Positions 25,855 to 34,838 of a stretch of DNA of 64,000 bases are shown here, in pieces. The stretch's first letter is position 1, and every line of letters starts with the position of its first letter. Origin of the DNA: Pseudomonadota bacterium (GTDB lineage: Bacteria > Pseudomonadota > Gammaproteobacteria > Steroidobacterales > Steroidobacteraceae); contig JADIYJ010000008.1 in NCBI GenBank assembly GCA_016705325.1, positions 1 through 64,000 of the forward strand. Reading direction: 5' to 3'. Made by a program: the position numbers and the translations under genes. Below the pieces are notes generated by a model. It was not told the DNA's origin. It was given only the letters and a program-made list of their open reading frames with translations, and did not search any database.

Positions 25855-26766
25855 GTGTCGCACGTCTTCATCTCGTACGCGCGCTCGACCGCCAGGCAGG
25901 CGCAGCAGGTCGCCGCGGTCCTGCGCGACCTTGGCCACGACGTGTGGCTTGATGACGCGATACCGGCGCATCGCGCCTATGCCGATGTCATCGAAGAACG
26001 TCTGCGCGAGGCCAGGGCCGTCGATGCCCTTCGACCAGGTCCAGTGCGTCGACCTTGCCGGCTGGCAGGGCGATCCTGCGGCCACCGGATGGAAGAGGGT
26101 GGCCGCGAGCGTAGCCGAATTGCTGGCGGGTCCGACCCCGACCCCTGAGTCCAGCAGGTCGCGATCTATTTCGCAGCCGCCCGCCACCCCTGACACGTTT
26201 TCGGTCGCCGTCGCACCCTTCACCGATCCAACCGGCACCACCGCGGGCGACGACTTCGCCGACGGCCTGGTCGCCGAGATCGCCACGGCGCTCGCTCGGT
26301 TTCCCGCCCTGCGGGTCATGGACGCCAGTCCAGACTCCGCAGCGCGCACGAGGACCCCTTCGCCCTGCAGGAGGACGTGGCAGGCACGGTCGTGTGCCGT
26401 GTCGAGACTGCGATCCTGGTGCACGAGTTTCGCCGCATCGGCTCCCGTCCCGTCGAGAGCCTGACCGCGCAGGAGCTGTGGTTGCGCGCCCGCGAGGCGA
26501 TCCGCCGGGCCGGTCTTGCACAGGTGGACGAGATCGAGGCGCTGTGCGCACGCGCCATCGCCTTGGATCCAGGCCACGGCCGTGCGCTCGCTCGCTACGA
26601 ACGCTGCCTGCATCTGGACCCGCAGTCGCCGTGGCGGACTTACGTGTGGCCAGGCATGACGGGGTGCCTGATCGCGGCCCTGGCCCATTCCGGTCGCATC
26701 GCCGAAGCTGACGCGCATTATCGACGAAGCGCTGAAGCTCGTGGATTCCAGAAATTCAGGAATTGA
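25855..26766 (+). pseudogene. Eroded TIR / TolB-like / TPR regulatory protein
   Basis: Three frames in sequence match parts of one large protein. 25855 to about 26020 encodes a TIR start, HVFISYARSTARQAQQVAAV, then DLGHDVWLDDAIPAHRAYAD. A jump leads to the end of the TIR region (FDQVQCVDLAGWQGDPAATG) and a TolB-like section, FSVAVAPFTDPTGTTAGDDF then ADGLVAEIATALARFP. A second jump at about 26345 leads to DPFALQEDVAGTVVCRVE and TPR-like helices. Relatives pair TIR or cyclase domains with TPRs. The TIR part carrying the catalytic glutamate and most TPRs are deleted, so it cannot work as encoded. Confidence 0.7.
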
Positions 26767-26883
26767 TAGACGGTGAGCGGCGTTTGCAAGCCAATCAAGG
26801 TCCGCGAGCATCACGCGGCAATCAACAGTCCGGTGGTGTTGAAGAGCCGTTTCATGGGTACCGGTCGACGCGGGCGGAGTTGG

Positions 26884-27165
26884 TCAGCGCCGTCGGGCTT
26901 CCAGCTTTTCCTGCAGCCACAGCTTGATCAGCGACTGGTACGGAACATCACGTGAATTGGCCGCCCGACGAATACTGTCGAGCAGGTGCTTCGGCAGTCG
27001 CAGCGAGATGGTTTCGGTCGACGGCTTCAAGTTCGGCAGCCGGGCAGGTTGTGCACCAGACCAGTCCAGGTATTCGCTGCTGTCGTGCGTCGCCCAGAAG
27101 CGCCGCTCCGCATCCTCCGACTTGAAATCAGGGACTTTCTTTGGCTTTCGCTGCATAAATGGCAC
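26884..27165 (-). CDS. CopG/BrnA-type antitoxin, apparently orphaned
   Basis: A 93-residue protein: KKVPDFKSEDAERRFWATHD, then SSEYLDWSGAQPARLPNLKP and a ribbon-helix-helix tail TISLRLPKHLLDSIRRAAN followed by VPYQSLIKLWLQEKL. This matches antitoxins that partner BrnT-like toxins. The gene is intact and overlaps the upstream reading frame by 38 bases, as in toxin-antitoxin pairs, but that upstream frame retains only about 30 residues of the toxin. It may still repress its promoter or neutralise a toxin from elsewhere. Confidence 0.8.
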   Translation of the reverse strand: MPFMQRKPKKVPDFKSEDAERRFWATHDSSEYLDWSGAQPARLPNLKPSTETISLRLPKHLLDSIRRAANSRDVPYQSLIKLWLQEKLEARRR

Positions 27166-27493
27166 GCTCCTTTCGATGCATGTCCCGCGCCGAGATCACT
27201 CGCAGGCGCCTGCCGTCGTCTCTCAAAGAGAACTTGCGGCGCAACATCACGACGTCGGGATGACGCGGACACGGCAGCCGGATCGAGTGGTCAATGAGAG
27301 TTGGCGGGAACTGCTTGAGATGGGCCACAAGTGCGTCACCGAACGCGCTTGCCGGATGCTGAAACCGGGCGAGTTCGAGCCGATCCAGCCACAGGCCGCC
27401 GCAGTCCTCACACAAGTCGGTGTCGATACCGCCGATCCGCAGCCGGGTCAGGGCAGTCGATGAGCGCGGGCATCGTAGGTAATGGTCAGTCAT
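27128..27493 (-). CDS. Chimera: zinc-ribbon protein fused to the end of a BrnT-type toxin
   Basis: A 121-residue frame from two unrelated families. Residues 1-93 resemble a zf-TFIIB protein: CPRSSTALTRLRIGGIDTDL, then CEDCGGLWLDRLEL, and a second half-ribbon PCPRHPDVVMLRRKFSLRDD whose closing CxxC is missing. Residues about 93-121 read GRRLRVISARDMHRKERAIY, the C-terminal strand and helix of a BrnT-type toxin. The junction lies where both families have an Asp-rich turn. A deletion seems to have fused the two genes in frame, removing the toxin's catalytic N-terminus. The product may be expressed but is unlikely to be a toxin. Confidence 0.7.
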   Translation of the reverse strand: MTDHYLRCPRSSTALTRLRIGGIDTDLCEDCGGLWLDRLELARFQHPASAFGDALVAHLKQFPPTLIDHSIRLPCPRHPDVVMLRRKFSLRDDGRRLRVISARDMHRKERAIYAAKAKESP

Positions 27494-27528
27494 GATGCGA
27501 AGCCCTATGCGCTGGGTTGCTCTGCGGC

Positions 27529-27570
27529 TTGACGTGAATCAAGGCGCCGGGGTTCGTGTCATCCTAGATT
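27529..27570 (+). promoter_or_regulatory. FNR-type class II promoter for the EB_dh/cytochrome operon
   Basis: TTGACGTGAATCAA (27529-27542) matches the FNR/DNR pattern TTGA-N6-TCAA exactly. A -10-like TAGATT is at 27565-27570. A start near 27577 puts the box centre at -41.5, the class II position. The first gene begins at 27596 after AAGGAAG. This implies activation under low oxygen or nitric oxide. Confidence 0.65.
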
Positions 27571-27595
27571 CCGGCCACCGGTAAGGAAGCTGGCC

Positions 27596-28981
27596 ATGCT
27601 GCGTCGCCGCACCGCAATAATCGTCGTCGCCACGCTGTTCACCGCGGCGTTGCTGCTGTCGCTGTTCACGCACAGCACCGGCGTGGTGCGCAACGACCCG
27701 GCGCGCAACGTCTGGATTCCCCCCGAGCTGACCATGCCGGTGCAGCTGCAGGTCGCGTACAACGACGCGCAGATCTTCTTCCACTATCGCTGGCCGGCCA
27801 GGCAGCCGCACGTTTTCACTGACCTGCTGCGGTACAGCCAGGGTAAATGGCAGCGGCAATTGAGCACGCCCATCGGCTCGGACCCGGACGGCGTCTACGA
27901 AGACCGTCTGGCCATGATGGTCGACGACGGCAGCGTGCCGGAGTTCCAGCGCTACGGTGGCTACATCACCGTTGGCGCGAACATGCGGGACTTCACCGGC
28001 TCCGGGCCCGACGCCGCACACCGGCGCAAGTACCTGCCGGCCACACGACGCGATCCGAATGAGTGGTACTCGATCGTCGACCAGGCAACCCTCGAGGCGC
28101 AGCGGCGGGCGGGCTATTTCCTGGACCTGTGGCACTGGCGCGCACACCTGTCCAACCCGCTCGGGCGCTCGGACGACCAGCACGTCGCGTGGTACCGGCT
28201 GTACGATTCCGGCGAGCCCTTGTTCGTCAGCAACTGGGACCGCGACAAGGGCCAGCCCCGCTGGATGTTCGATCGCGAACGCTCCGGCGTGCGTGCATTG
28301 CGCTGGGAGGACGTGGCGGGCGGACGCCGTGACGAATCGCAGCCGTATTACCTCCTGGCGGCCACCGCGGTGCCGTTCGATGCGACACACCCGTGGGAGG
28401 AGGGCGATGTCATCCCCGGCCAGGTGTTGCGTGAGCCAAGCGGCTCCCGTGACGAAATCAGGGTGCAGGGCCAGGGCCGCTGGGCCGACGGGTACTGGGA
28501 CGTGACGCTGGTGCGCGCGCTGGACACGGGCCACCCGCTGGAAGACAAAGTCCTGCGCGATCAGGGCGTCTACAGCATCGCGCTGTCGGTGCATCGCGAT
28601 GCGCGCGCGAGCCGCTGGCACTACGTCTCCCTGCCGCTGCAGCTGGGCCTCGGGCGACAGGCCGAACTGATGGCGACCCGTTTTAGCGGGCCAACGCCGG
28701 ACTGGAGCCGCGTCGAGACCCGTGAAGTAACGCTGTTCTACCCTGGCCAGGTGAGCTGGAAGCACCTTTCGAGCGCAAGGCACGCCGGATCGAAGTACAT
28801 CGCAAAGGGCGTGCCGGTGAAGTACCGGCACAAGGAGACGCAACTCGCCCAGTACGGCGTCGAGATGGAGTTCGACCGGGAGATACGCCGGCAGTGGGCG
28901 CTGAGCCTGATCGCGGGGGTGTTGCTGGTTGCGAGCTTCGTGTTCTCGGTCAGCCTGTTGTTCCGCCACCGCGAGGACTGA
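27596..28981 (+). CDS. Ethylbenzene-dehydrogenase-type haem-binding membrane protein
   Basis: A 461-residue protein with transmembrane helices at about 6-25 and 435-456 and a large periplasmic domain between. The domain fits the EB_dh family (gamma subunit of ethylbenzene and DMSO-reductase-like dehydrogenases, which bind haem b): VQLQVAYNDAQIFFHYRWPA near the start, GYFLDLWHWRAHLSNPLG in the middle and YSIALSVHRDARASRWHYVS near the end. No molybdenum catalytic subunit is nearby, so it more likely works as an electron carrier with the DUF2231 protein and triheme cytochrome that follow. An FNR-type box precedes it. Confidence 0.8.
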   Translation: MLRRRTAIIVVATLFTAALLLSLFTHSTGVVRNDPARNVWIPPELTMPVQLQVAYNDAQIFFHYRWPARQPHVFTDLLRYSQGKWQRQLSTPIGSDPDGVYEDRLAMMVDDGSVPEFQRYGGYITVGANMRDFTGSGPDAAHRRKYLPATRRDPNEWYSIVDQATLEAQRRAGYFLDLWHWRAHLSNPLGRSDDQHVAWYRLYDSGEPLFVSNWDRDKGQPRWMFDRERSGVRALRWEDVAGGRRDESQPYYLLAATAVPFDATHPWEEGDVIPGQVLREPSGSRDEIRVQGQGRWADGYWDVTLVRALDTGHPLEDKVLRDQGVYSIALSVHRDARASRWHYVSLPLQLGLGRQAELMATRFSGPTPDWSRVETREVTLFYPGQVSWKHLSSARHAGSKYIAKGVPVKYRHKETQLAQYGVEMEFDREIRRQWALSLIAGVLLVASFVFSVSLLFRHRED

Positions 28982-28985
28982 GCGC

Positions 28986-29570
28986 ATGGGCCCGTATCAC
29001 GCAATCATGGTGCACTTCCCGGTCGCGCTGTGGACCGTGGCCTCCGGCATCGTCTTCTTTCGGGCGTTCTCGGACGGACCGCTGGCCCGGGCATTCGACC
29101 GTGTGCTGGTGCCGTTGCTGTTGATTGGCGTGGCCACCGGAGTGGTCTCCTACACGCTCGGCCTGCTCGTCTGGCCGCCCGACACCCTGCAGGCCACGCC
29201 GCTCGGCCGCAACCACATGATTGCGGCCAGTTGGTCGCTGAGCTCCTGGGTCGCGGTCCTGTTCTTGCGCTGGCGGGTCGGCGAGGTGGTCTGGGAGGGC
29301 CGGGTCAATCGCCTGATCATGGTGGGCCTGGGTGCCCTCGGCGCGAGCCAGCTGGCCGCCACCGGCACGCTCGGCGGCCACCTGCACGGCGGGCCCGCAT
29401 ACCTGAGCGAACTGATGCGTGTGTTTGGCTGGGACGTGTACCACACGTTCTACACGCCGACCTGGGTGCTGCTGGTGCTGGCCGTGGTGATCGTGGTGAT
29501 GCCGGTGCTGGCGATCGTCACGACGCGGGGGCGTGCAGCACGCTCGCAGCGCGAGGAAGCAGGCCAGTGA
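28986..29570 (+). CDS. DUF2231 membrane protein
   Basis: A 194-residue protein with four to five transmembrane helices, opening MGPYHAIMVHFPVALWTVAS; the HFP motif in the first helix is characteristic of DUF2231. Conserved histidines recur in LGRNHMIAASWSLSSW and in GGHLHGG, so haem binding is plausible. It begins four bases after the EB_dh gene and its stop overlaps the start of the cytochrome gene (GTGA), indicating a tightly coupled operon. The likely role is a membrane electron-transfer partner; the family has no proven reaction. Confidence 0.8.
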   Translation: MGPYHAIMVHFPVALWTVASGIVFFRAFSDGPLARAFDRVLVPLLLIGVATGVVSYTLGLLVWPPDTLQATPLGRNHMIAASWSLSSWVAVLFLRWRVGEVVWEGRVNRLIMVGLGALGASQLAATGTLGGHLHGGPAYLSELMRVFGWDVYHTFYTPTWVLLVLAVVIVVMPVLAIVTTRGRAARSQREEAGQ

Positions 29571-29938
29571 AGCACGTCGGGCTCGTGTCGGCGATTGGCA
29601 TCATGGCCATCGGACTGGCCGGCCCCGCGAGGGCGGTACCGCCAGGCTTTACACTGGAATTCGATGGCAACGGCGAGGGCAAGGTCACCTTTTCCGGGGA
29701 CGCGCACTCGAGCCGCGCCAAGCCCCATTGCGCCGATTGCCATTTCGAGCTGTTTGACGTGAGTCGCAGCTCGCAGATCACGCGTCCCGACCACAAGCGC
29801 CGGCAGTTCTGCTTCGCGTGCCACGACGGCGCGCAGGCGTTCGCGGCGAAGCAGAACTGCGACCGATGCCACGTGGAACCGGAAGTGCCAGCGGGAGAGC
29901 CGCTGCCGGCACCAGTACCGGTACCGCCGGCACAATGA
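29567..29938 (+). CDS. Exported triheme cytochrome c (c7-type)
   Basis: A 123-residue protein with a signal peptide (residues 1-23, ending GPARA) and three CxxCH haem sites: CADCH (55-59), CFACH (82-86) and CDRCH (98-102). Spacing and the DAHSSRAKPHCADCH context fit the c(7)-type triheme domain of short multihaem cytochromes. The Pro-rich C-terminus may be a flexible tail. Start is GTG at 29567, overlapping the DUF2231 stop. It should carry electrons in the periplasm to or from the preceding membrane haem protein. Confidence 0.88.
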   Translation: MKHVGLVSAIGIMAIGLAGPARAVPPGFTLEFDGNGEGKVTFSGDAHSSRAKPHCADCHFELFDVSRSSQITRPDHKRRQFCFACHDGAQAFAAKQNCDRCHVEPEVPAGEPLPAPVPVPPAQ

Positions 29939-29974
29939 CGCGCGATCCCGCGAGCGGAACTTCAAACGTGCATG

Positions 29975-31057
29975 CTATCTGGTACCGATACGCAGCATGA
30001 CCTTGCCCGTTCGACCGGGCTTGATGGAGGCTGCCACGGCCGCCGACACCTGCTCGAGTGGATAGGTCCCGCTCACGTCCGTTTCAAATACACCTTCGGC
30101 CGTCAGCCGTTTCACTGCGTGCAACAGCCGGAGCAGCCTGAGCGGTGACTGCTGCGCCATCCAGTTGCCGAGATAAAAGCCCGTAACCTGCGCCAGCGGC
30201 ATCATCAGGTCGCGCGCTGGGAATTCGATCGGCGCGTCGGCGAGCGTGCCATAGACCACGAGCTGCCCGTTGAGTCCCAGGCACCGCAGGACCTGGCCAG
30301 TCAGTGAACCCCCCACGCAATCCAGGGCCGAGCGGACGCCCTGACCTCCGGTCAAGCGCGCAACCTCCGTGACGAGATCGACGTGATCGGTCTCGACGAC
30401 AGCGTCAGCGCCGAGTGACGCGAGCTCTGCCGTGTTGGCGCTGGAACGCACGACACAGATGGTTCGAAAACCCTCGCGCTTGCCGATTCGAACCACGCTC
30501 TTGCCGAGCGCGGAGCCAGCTGCCGTGACCAGCAGCCAGCTGTTGCGCGGCACCTTCAGCACTTCCTTGACCATCACATAGGCAGAGATCGGATTGGCGA
30601 GGTACATCGCGGCCTGCTCATCCGGAAGGCTGTCGGGTACGGCCACGGCGCGCCGCGCGTTGACGATCGCGAACTCCTGCCAAACCCCGTTTGGTGGACC
30701 ACCCCCACCCACCGCAACGCGTTTACCGACGAGGTGCTTCGCCAGCAAACCGCCACCGCTCGCGTCGACGATGCCGACACCTTCCGCGCCGAGCGTGTAC
30801 GGGGGAACGGGGCATTCGTTACTGCGGCCTGGATCGAAGCAAACGCGTGGATCGGCGGCGGTCCGCCCCTGGTTCCAGATGACGCGTTCGAGCGCCTGGT
30901 AGTAGATGCCGCGGACGAAATGGAAATCGGACGGGTGCACCGGGCACATCAGCATGCGGACACGGATCTGTCCGTGGGCAGGTTCAGGCAGCGGAACCTC
31001 GTCGATGCCAATATCGTCGGGTCTTTGCGTGAAGGCCTGGACGCGCACAGCTTTCAT
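29975..31057 (-). CDS. MDR-superfamily reductase (2-enoyl/quinone reductase-like)
   Basis: A 360-residue medium-chain dehydrogenase/reductase. The N-terminal GroES-like domain has VRMLMCPVHPSDFHFVRGIY and YTLGAEGVGIV. The nucleotide-binding domain has VTAAGSALGKSVVRIGKREG. The catalytic zinc ligands of alcohol dehydrogenases are not evident, and HPSDFHFVRG resembles the enoyl-reductase branch (ETR/MECR), so NADPH-dependent reduction of an enoyl thioester or quinone is likely. The start at 31057 was chosen because MKAVRVQAF is the usual opening. It stands alone and converges with the cytochrome operon. Confidence 0.8.
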   Translation of the reverse strand: MKAVRVQAFTQRPDDIGIDEVPLPEPAHGQIRVRMLMCPVHPSDFHFVRGIYYQALERVIWNQGRTAADPRVCFDPGRSNECPVPPYTLGAEGVGIVDASGGGLLAKHLVGKRVAVGGGGPPNGVWQEFAIVNARRAVAVPDSLPDEQAAMYLANPISAYVMVKEVLKVPRNSWLLVTAAGSALGKSVVRIGKREGFRTICVVRSSANTAELASLGADAVVETDHVDLVTEVARLTGGQGVRSALDCVGGSLTGQVLRCLGLNGQLVVYGTLADAPIEFPARDLMMPLAQVTGFYLGNWMAQQSPLRLLRLLHAVKRLTAEGVFETDVSGTYPLEQVSAAVAASIKPGRTGKVMLRIGTR

Positions 31058-31298
31058 CAGGATCACCCCCGGTTCGATCATGCCCTGCCCGGAGTCTGAT
31101 CCCGAACCGCATGGAGTGGTGAGTCACTCTGATTCAGATCGCGGGCATCGCGTAGCGATTTTCCCGGATTGCTGGCGGCCGCGTCTGCGAGCACAAAGCC
31201 AGAACACCCGGTGGCTCGCCGGTTGCCCTCCGCGATAGACCACGAAGGACACCGTTGGTCGTCGGGTCGTCAACGTTCGATCGACAGAGGGAGAAGCC

Positions 31299-31601
31299 AT
31301 GTATCGCTTTGAACGAAAAATCACCGTCAGGAACGTGGCGGACATGTCTGCCGCGATGCAGTTCGCCAGCGACGTCACTGATTACCTGAACAAGCGCTAT
31401 GACCTGCACATGAAGTACGGCGCCGAGGGATTCGACAAGAGCCGTGTGCACTGGTTTTATGACTTCGACAGCGCCGACAAGTCCGCGGCACTTGGACAGA
31501 CGCTGCTCAAGGACCAGGAATACAACGCCTTGCTGACCAAGGCGAAGGGCCTGTGGCTCGACGGGAGCCTGGAGGACACGTTCGTCAACCTGGTCAATTG
31601 A
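31299..31601 (+). CDS. Conserved-looking small protein of unknown function
   Basis: A 100-residue acidic protein with no signal peptide or membrane segment. It opens MYRFERKITVRNVADMSAAM and contains VHWFYDFDSADKSAALGQTL. The alternation of strands and helices suggests a ferredoxin-like or dimeric alpha-beta barrel fold, but I do not recognise a family. A ribosome-binding site GGGAG precedes the ATG, and a good hairpin terminator follows 60 bases after the stop, so it is probably a single-gene transcript. Confidence 0.6.
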   Translation: MYRFERKITVRNVADMSAAMQFASDVTDYLNKRYDLHMKYGAEGFDKSRVHWFYDFDSADKSAALGQTLLKDQEYNALLTKAKGLWLDGSLEDTFVNLVN

Positions 31602-31660
31602 AGGCTCTCGCGAGTGTGCGCGCTGGCGGAGCGTTGAATCCATCAAGCGCGTGAGCTTTG

Positions 31661-31686
31661 AACGGCCCCATCCGGGGCCGTTCTCT
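31661..31686 (+). terminator. Rho-independent terminator
   Basis: AACGGCCCC and GGGGCCGTT form a perfect nine-base-pair stem around a loop of ATCC or slightly different register, followed by TCTCT. It lies 60 bases after the stop of the gene ending at 31601. The T-tract is short. Confidence 0.7.
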
Positions 31687-31771
31687 ATGGCGCCGTGGCA
31701 AAGCCGCCTGATTCCCGCGGATACGCATACCCACGAATTACCGTCGCGGCTGCGGGCCGTATCATTCCCGC

Positions 31772-32143
31772 GTGAACCGGAAGGCCGTCGCCTGGTGTTC
31801 GGCATTGCTCATCGTCCTGCAGATGGTGGTTGGCCCTGTTGCGTCCGCGATCAGTGGCGCAGCCGGGCACGCAGGCTGCGAACATGGCGGCGCTGTGCAC
31901 GCCTGGCACGCAGACGACGATTGCGGCAATACGTCGCAATCGCAGCACTGCCCGGGGTCAAAGCAGAATCACTCGCGGCACACAGGTCATTGCGGCTGCG
32001 TCCATACGGGCCCGCAGACGCAGGTCGTTGCGAATCCAATGGTAATCGTCGCGCCGATCTCCCCGTCGCAAGCCCTTGCCAGCGAACCGCAGGGTCCAGT
32101 TTTTTCCGCTCCCGTGCTCGAGTTGCTCCGACCGCCGGACTGA
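31772..32143 (+). CDS. Exported His/Cys-rich small protein, probably metal-binding
   Basis: A 123-residue protein with an N-terminal signal peptide (about 1-27, AWCSALLIVLQMVVGPVASA) and a centre rich in His and Cys: HAGCEHGGAVHAWHADDDCG, then QHCPGSKQNHSRHTGHCGC. Such small exported proteins (DUF2946/CopL-like) often accompany copper or other metal handling, but no metal transporter is adjacent. The start is GTG at 31772. The second gene downstream is also His-rich and exported, suggesting a common envelope or metal-related theme. Confidence 0.6.
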   Translation: MNRKAVAWCSALLIVLQMVVGPVASAISGAAGHAGCEHGGAVHAWHADDDCGNTSQSQHCPGSKQNHSRHTGHCGCVHTGPQTQVVANPMVIVAPISPSQALASEPQGPVFSAPVLELLRPPD

Positions 32144-32224
32144 GCGGGTCATCCGCACGCTCTACTGATGGCGCAGGTCGTGTCGACCTGCCGTCCGACC
32201 GGCATTTTTTATCGGAGCACTTTC

Positions 32225-33022
32225 ATGACGACTCGAATGTTCGTGTCCGCAGGTCTGACTCTCGTTACGGCCAGTTTGCTGCTGGCGGGTTGCGGCGGTG
32301 GCGGCGGGAGTTCCAGCGCCGCGCCCGTTGCTGGCTCACCGACGAGTCCCACGCCCCCGACTGCGGCGACGACGCCCGGTATCTGGAAGGGCACCATTAC
32401 TTCGGCGACGACGGGTCAAACAGCACCGATCGTGGCGCTGACCGGACACGACGGTCACAGCGTCTGGATGACTGCGGATGGACGAGTGTGGGGCGGCCTG
32501 CTGCCGATGTCGGGTGACCACTTTGACGCCACGTTCGACGGGCACATGCATGATGGCGTCCACTTCCCGGACGGTACCAATCATGGCACCGCATCGATGA
32601 CGATCGATCATCACTCGGCCAGCACGACGAGTGGCCGTTACTCCGGCAGCGGCGATGCGGGCACGTTCAACATGAGTCTGAGCCCGATGTGGGAGCGAGC
32701 GGCCTCGCTCGGCGCCGCTGCCGGCGTCTACACGCGCAGCACGTCCAACGGTTACGCGATGACGATGACCATCCACGCGGATGGCCAGCTCTCGGCGAGC
32801 GACTCCCGGGGTTGCGTCATCAGCGGCACCATCGCGGTGCCGGACGCGCTCCATAACCTGTACGGGATCGACGCGACCGTCAGTTCGTGTGGCTCACTCG
32901 ACGGGCGCTATCGGGGCATGGGCACGCTGGTCGACGCCGAGGCGATGCAGGACTGGATGACGGCCATGCATCCACTCGACCCGAGTTTGACAGTTGCGAG
33001 GCACATGGAGGGGTGCGGTTGA
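32225..33022 (+). CDS. His-rich lipoprotein of unknown function
   Basis: A 265-residue protein with a lipoprotein signal peptide ending LLLAGCGGGGGSSS, a Ser/Pro/Thr linker and a beta-rich domain with repeated glycines and histidines (DHFDATFDGHMHDGVHFPDG, then MTIDHHSAST). The fold is probably a small beta-barrel, and the histidines could bind metal. The last dozen codons (TVARHMEGCG) run beside a TTTGACAG motif that may belong to the neighbouring insertion element, so the native C-terminus could be altered. No family is recognised. Confidence 0.65.
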   Translation: MTTRMFVSAGLTLVTASLLLAGCGGGGGSSSAAPVAGSPTSPTPPTAATTPGIWKGTITSATTGQTAPIVALTGHDGHSVWMTADGRVWGGLLPMSGDHFDATFDGHMHDGVHFPDGTNHGTASMTIDHHSASTTSGRYSGSGDAGTFNMSLSPMWERAASLGAAAGVYTRSTSNGYAMTMTIHADGQLSASDSRGCVISGTIAVPDALHNLYGIDATVSSCGSLDGRYRGMGTLVDAEAMQDWMTAMHPLDPSLTVARHMEGCG

Positions 33023-33081
33023 GGTCGAGGTGTATGCAGAACAAGCACTTACGCGCGACCGAGGCGCGTTTCGAGCGTAAA

Positions 33082-33093
33082 CGCCTAGATACA
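33082..33093 (+). repeat. Left copy of 12-base direct repeat
   Basis: CGCCTAGATACA, identical to 34839-34850, upstream of the transposase start. It is a candidate target-site duplication or part of the element. Confidence 0.45.
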
Positions 33094-33148
33094 TGGATAG
33101 CTGCTTTCGGTCTTCCTTCATAGTGAAGAACCGAGTACTATTGCGCAC

Positions 33149-34837
33149 ATGTACTTGCGCGAGTCGCGGCAGAAGCGCGCCGACGGGTCGGTCCTGACCC
33201 ACCTGCAGCTCGCCGAGAACCTGTGGGATCCCGCGAAGAAGCGCGCGCAGGTCAGGATCCTCTACAACCGCGGCCGTGCCGATGATCCGGCGAGCACCGA
33301 GCGCCTGCGGCGCCTCGCGCGCAGCATCCTGCGCGCTGCGCGCCCGAGGAGATCGTGGCCGAGAACCCGGCGTGGCAGGTGGTGAACGCCTGGCCCTACG
33401 GCGATCTGTACGTGCTCGAGCAACTGTGGCGACGACTCGGGATCGGCGCGGTCATCGACGAGGTGTGCGGTGGGCGCAAGTTCGACTTCGATGTCGAGCG
33501 GGCGCTGTTTGCGATGGTGGCGAACCGGGCGTGTGCGCCGTCCTCGAAGCTCTACTGCTACGAGCAGTGGCTGCGGGAAGAGGTGCACCTGGAAGGCGGC
33601 GCCGGGCTCGAGCTGCAGCACCTGTACCGGGCGATGGACTTTCTCGAGGCGAACAAGGAGGCGATCGAGAAGGCGCTCTACTTCCGCATGGCGGATCTGC
33701 TGAACCTCGATGTCGAGCTCGTCTTCTACGACACGACCTCGCTGCACTTCGAGATCGACGAGGAGGATCGCGGCGTCGGGGATCACGATGAGGTGCGCGG
33801 CAGCGTGGCGGCGGGCCACAAGAGCTACCGCGCGCTCAGGAAGCGCGGCCACTCGAAGAACGGTCGCTTGATGCGCCGCAGATCGTGGTTGGGCTCGCCG
33901 TCACCCGCGACGGCTTCCCGGTGCGCCACTGGATCTTCCCCGGCAACACCGTCGACGTCACCACCGTCGAGCGGGTGAAGAGCGACCTGCAGGGCTGGCA
34001 GTTGAGCCGCTGCGTGTTCGTGGGCGATGCCGGGATGGTGTCGAAGGCCAACCTCGAGACCCTCGCGCGCGGCGGCGGCAAGTACATCCTGTGCATGCCG
34101 ATCCACCGTGGCGGGGAGGTCGCGCAGCAGGTCGTCACCCGGCCCGGTCGTTACCAGAAGGTGGCCGAGAACCTCGAGGTCAAGGAAGTCACGGTCGGTG
34201 ACGGTGAGCGCGCCGCCGCTACGTCGTCTGCTACAACCCGGAGGAAGCGGCGCGCCAGCAGCAGCACCGCGAGCAGGTCCTCAAGGAGCTGCAGGCGGAG
34301 ATCGAGGGCTTGCGAGCCCAGCGCGGCGCCTCACACAGCAAGCGGGTCTGCGCGCTGCGCGCCTCGGGCCGCTACGGCCGCTATGTGCGCCTCACGCGCG
34401 GCGATGCCCCGCGCATCAATCAGGCGGCGGTCGCCACGGCGGCGCGCCTCGATGGCAAGTTCGTCGTGCACAGCAACGACGACACGCTCACCGCCGCCGA
34501 CCTCGCGCTCGGCTACAAGCAGCTGCAGCGGGTGGAGATCGCGTGGCGCTCGCTCAAGAGCGGGCTGAAGCTGCGGCCGGTGTTCCACTGGGCCCCGCAT
34601 CGCATCCACGCCCACGTCGCCCTCACGGTCCTCGCACTGCTGCTCGAGCGCGTCGCCGAGCAGGCCTGTGGCGACACCTGGCGCAACATCAAGGACGATC
34701 TGCGGCGCATCAAGCTGGCTCAATTGTTGAGCCCGAACGGCACCGTCTGGCAGATCACCGAGCCGGCCCCGGGCGCGCTCAAGCGTCTGAAATCCCTCAA
34801 GATCCAGAAACCCCCGCCGATCCTCCACCTGGCCTGA
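33149..34837 (+). pseudogene. IS1634-family transposase with three frameshifts
   Basis: Four overlapping frames read as one protein of about 560 residues. It begins MYLRESRQKRADGSVLTHLQ, continues VVNAWPYGDLYVLEQLWRRL, has the first DDE aspartate region ELVFYDTTSLHFEIDEED, then RCVFVGDAGMVSKANLETLA and finally QRVEIAWRSLKSGLKLRPVF. Frame changes are needed near 33340, 33866 and 34212, each in a C/G-rich run. All DDE regions remain, so the copy is recent. Programmed frameshifting is unlikely because three separate shifts are required. Confidence 0.85.
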
Positions 34838-34838
34838 G

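Noticed and set aside
33149..34837. Programmed ribosomal frameshifting in the IS1634 transposase
   Set aside because: Three separate shifts would be needed, and no slippery heptamer with a following structure was evident.
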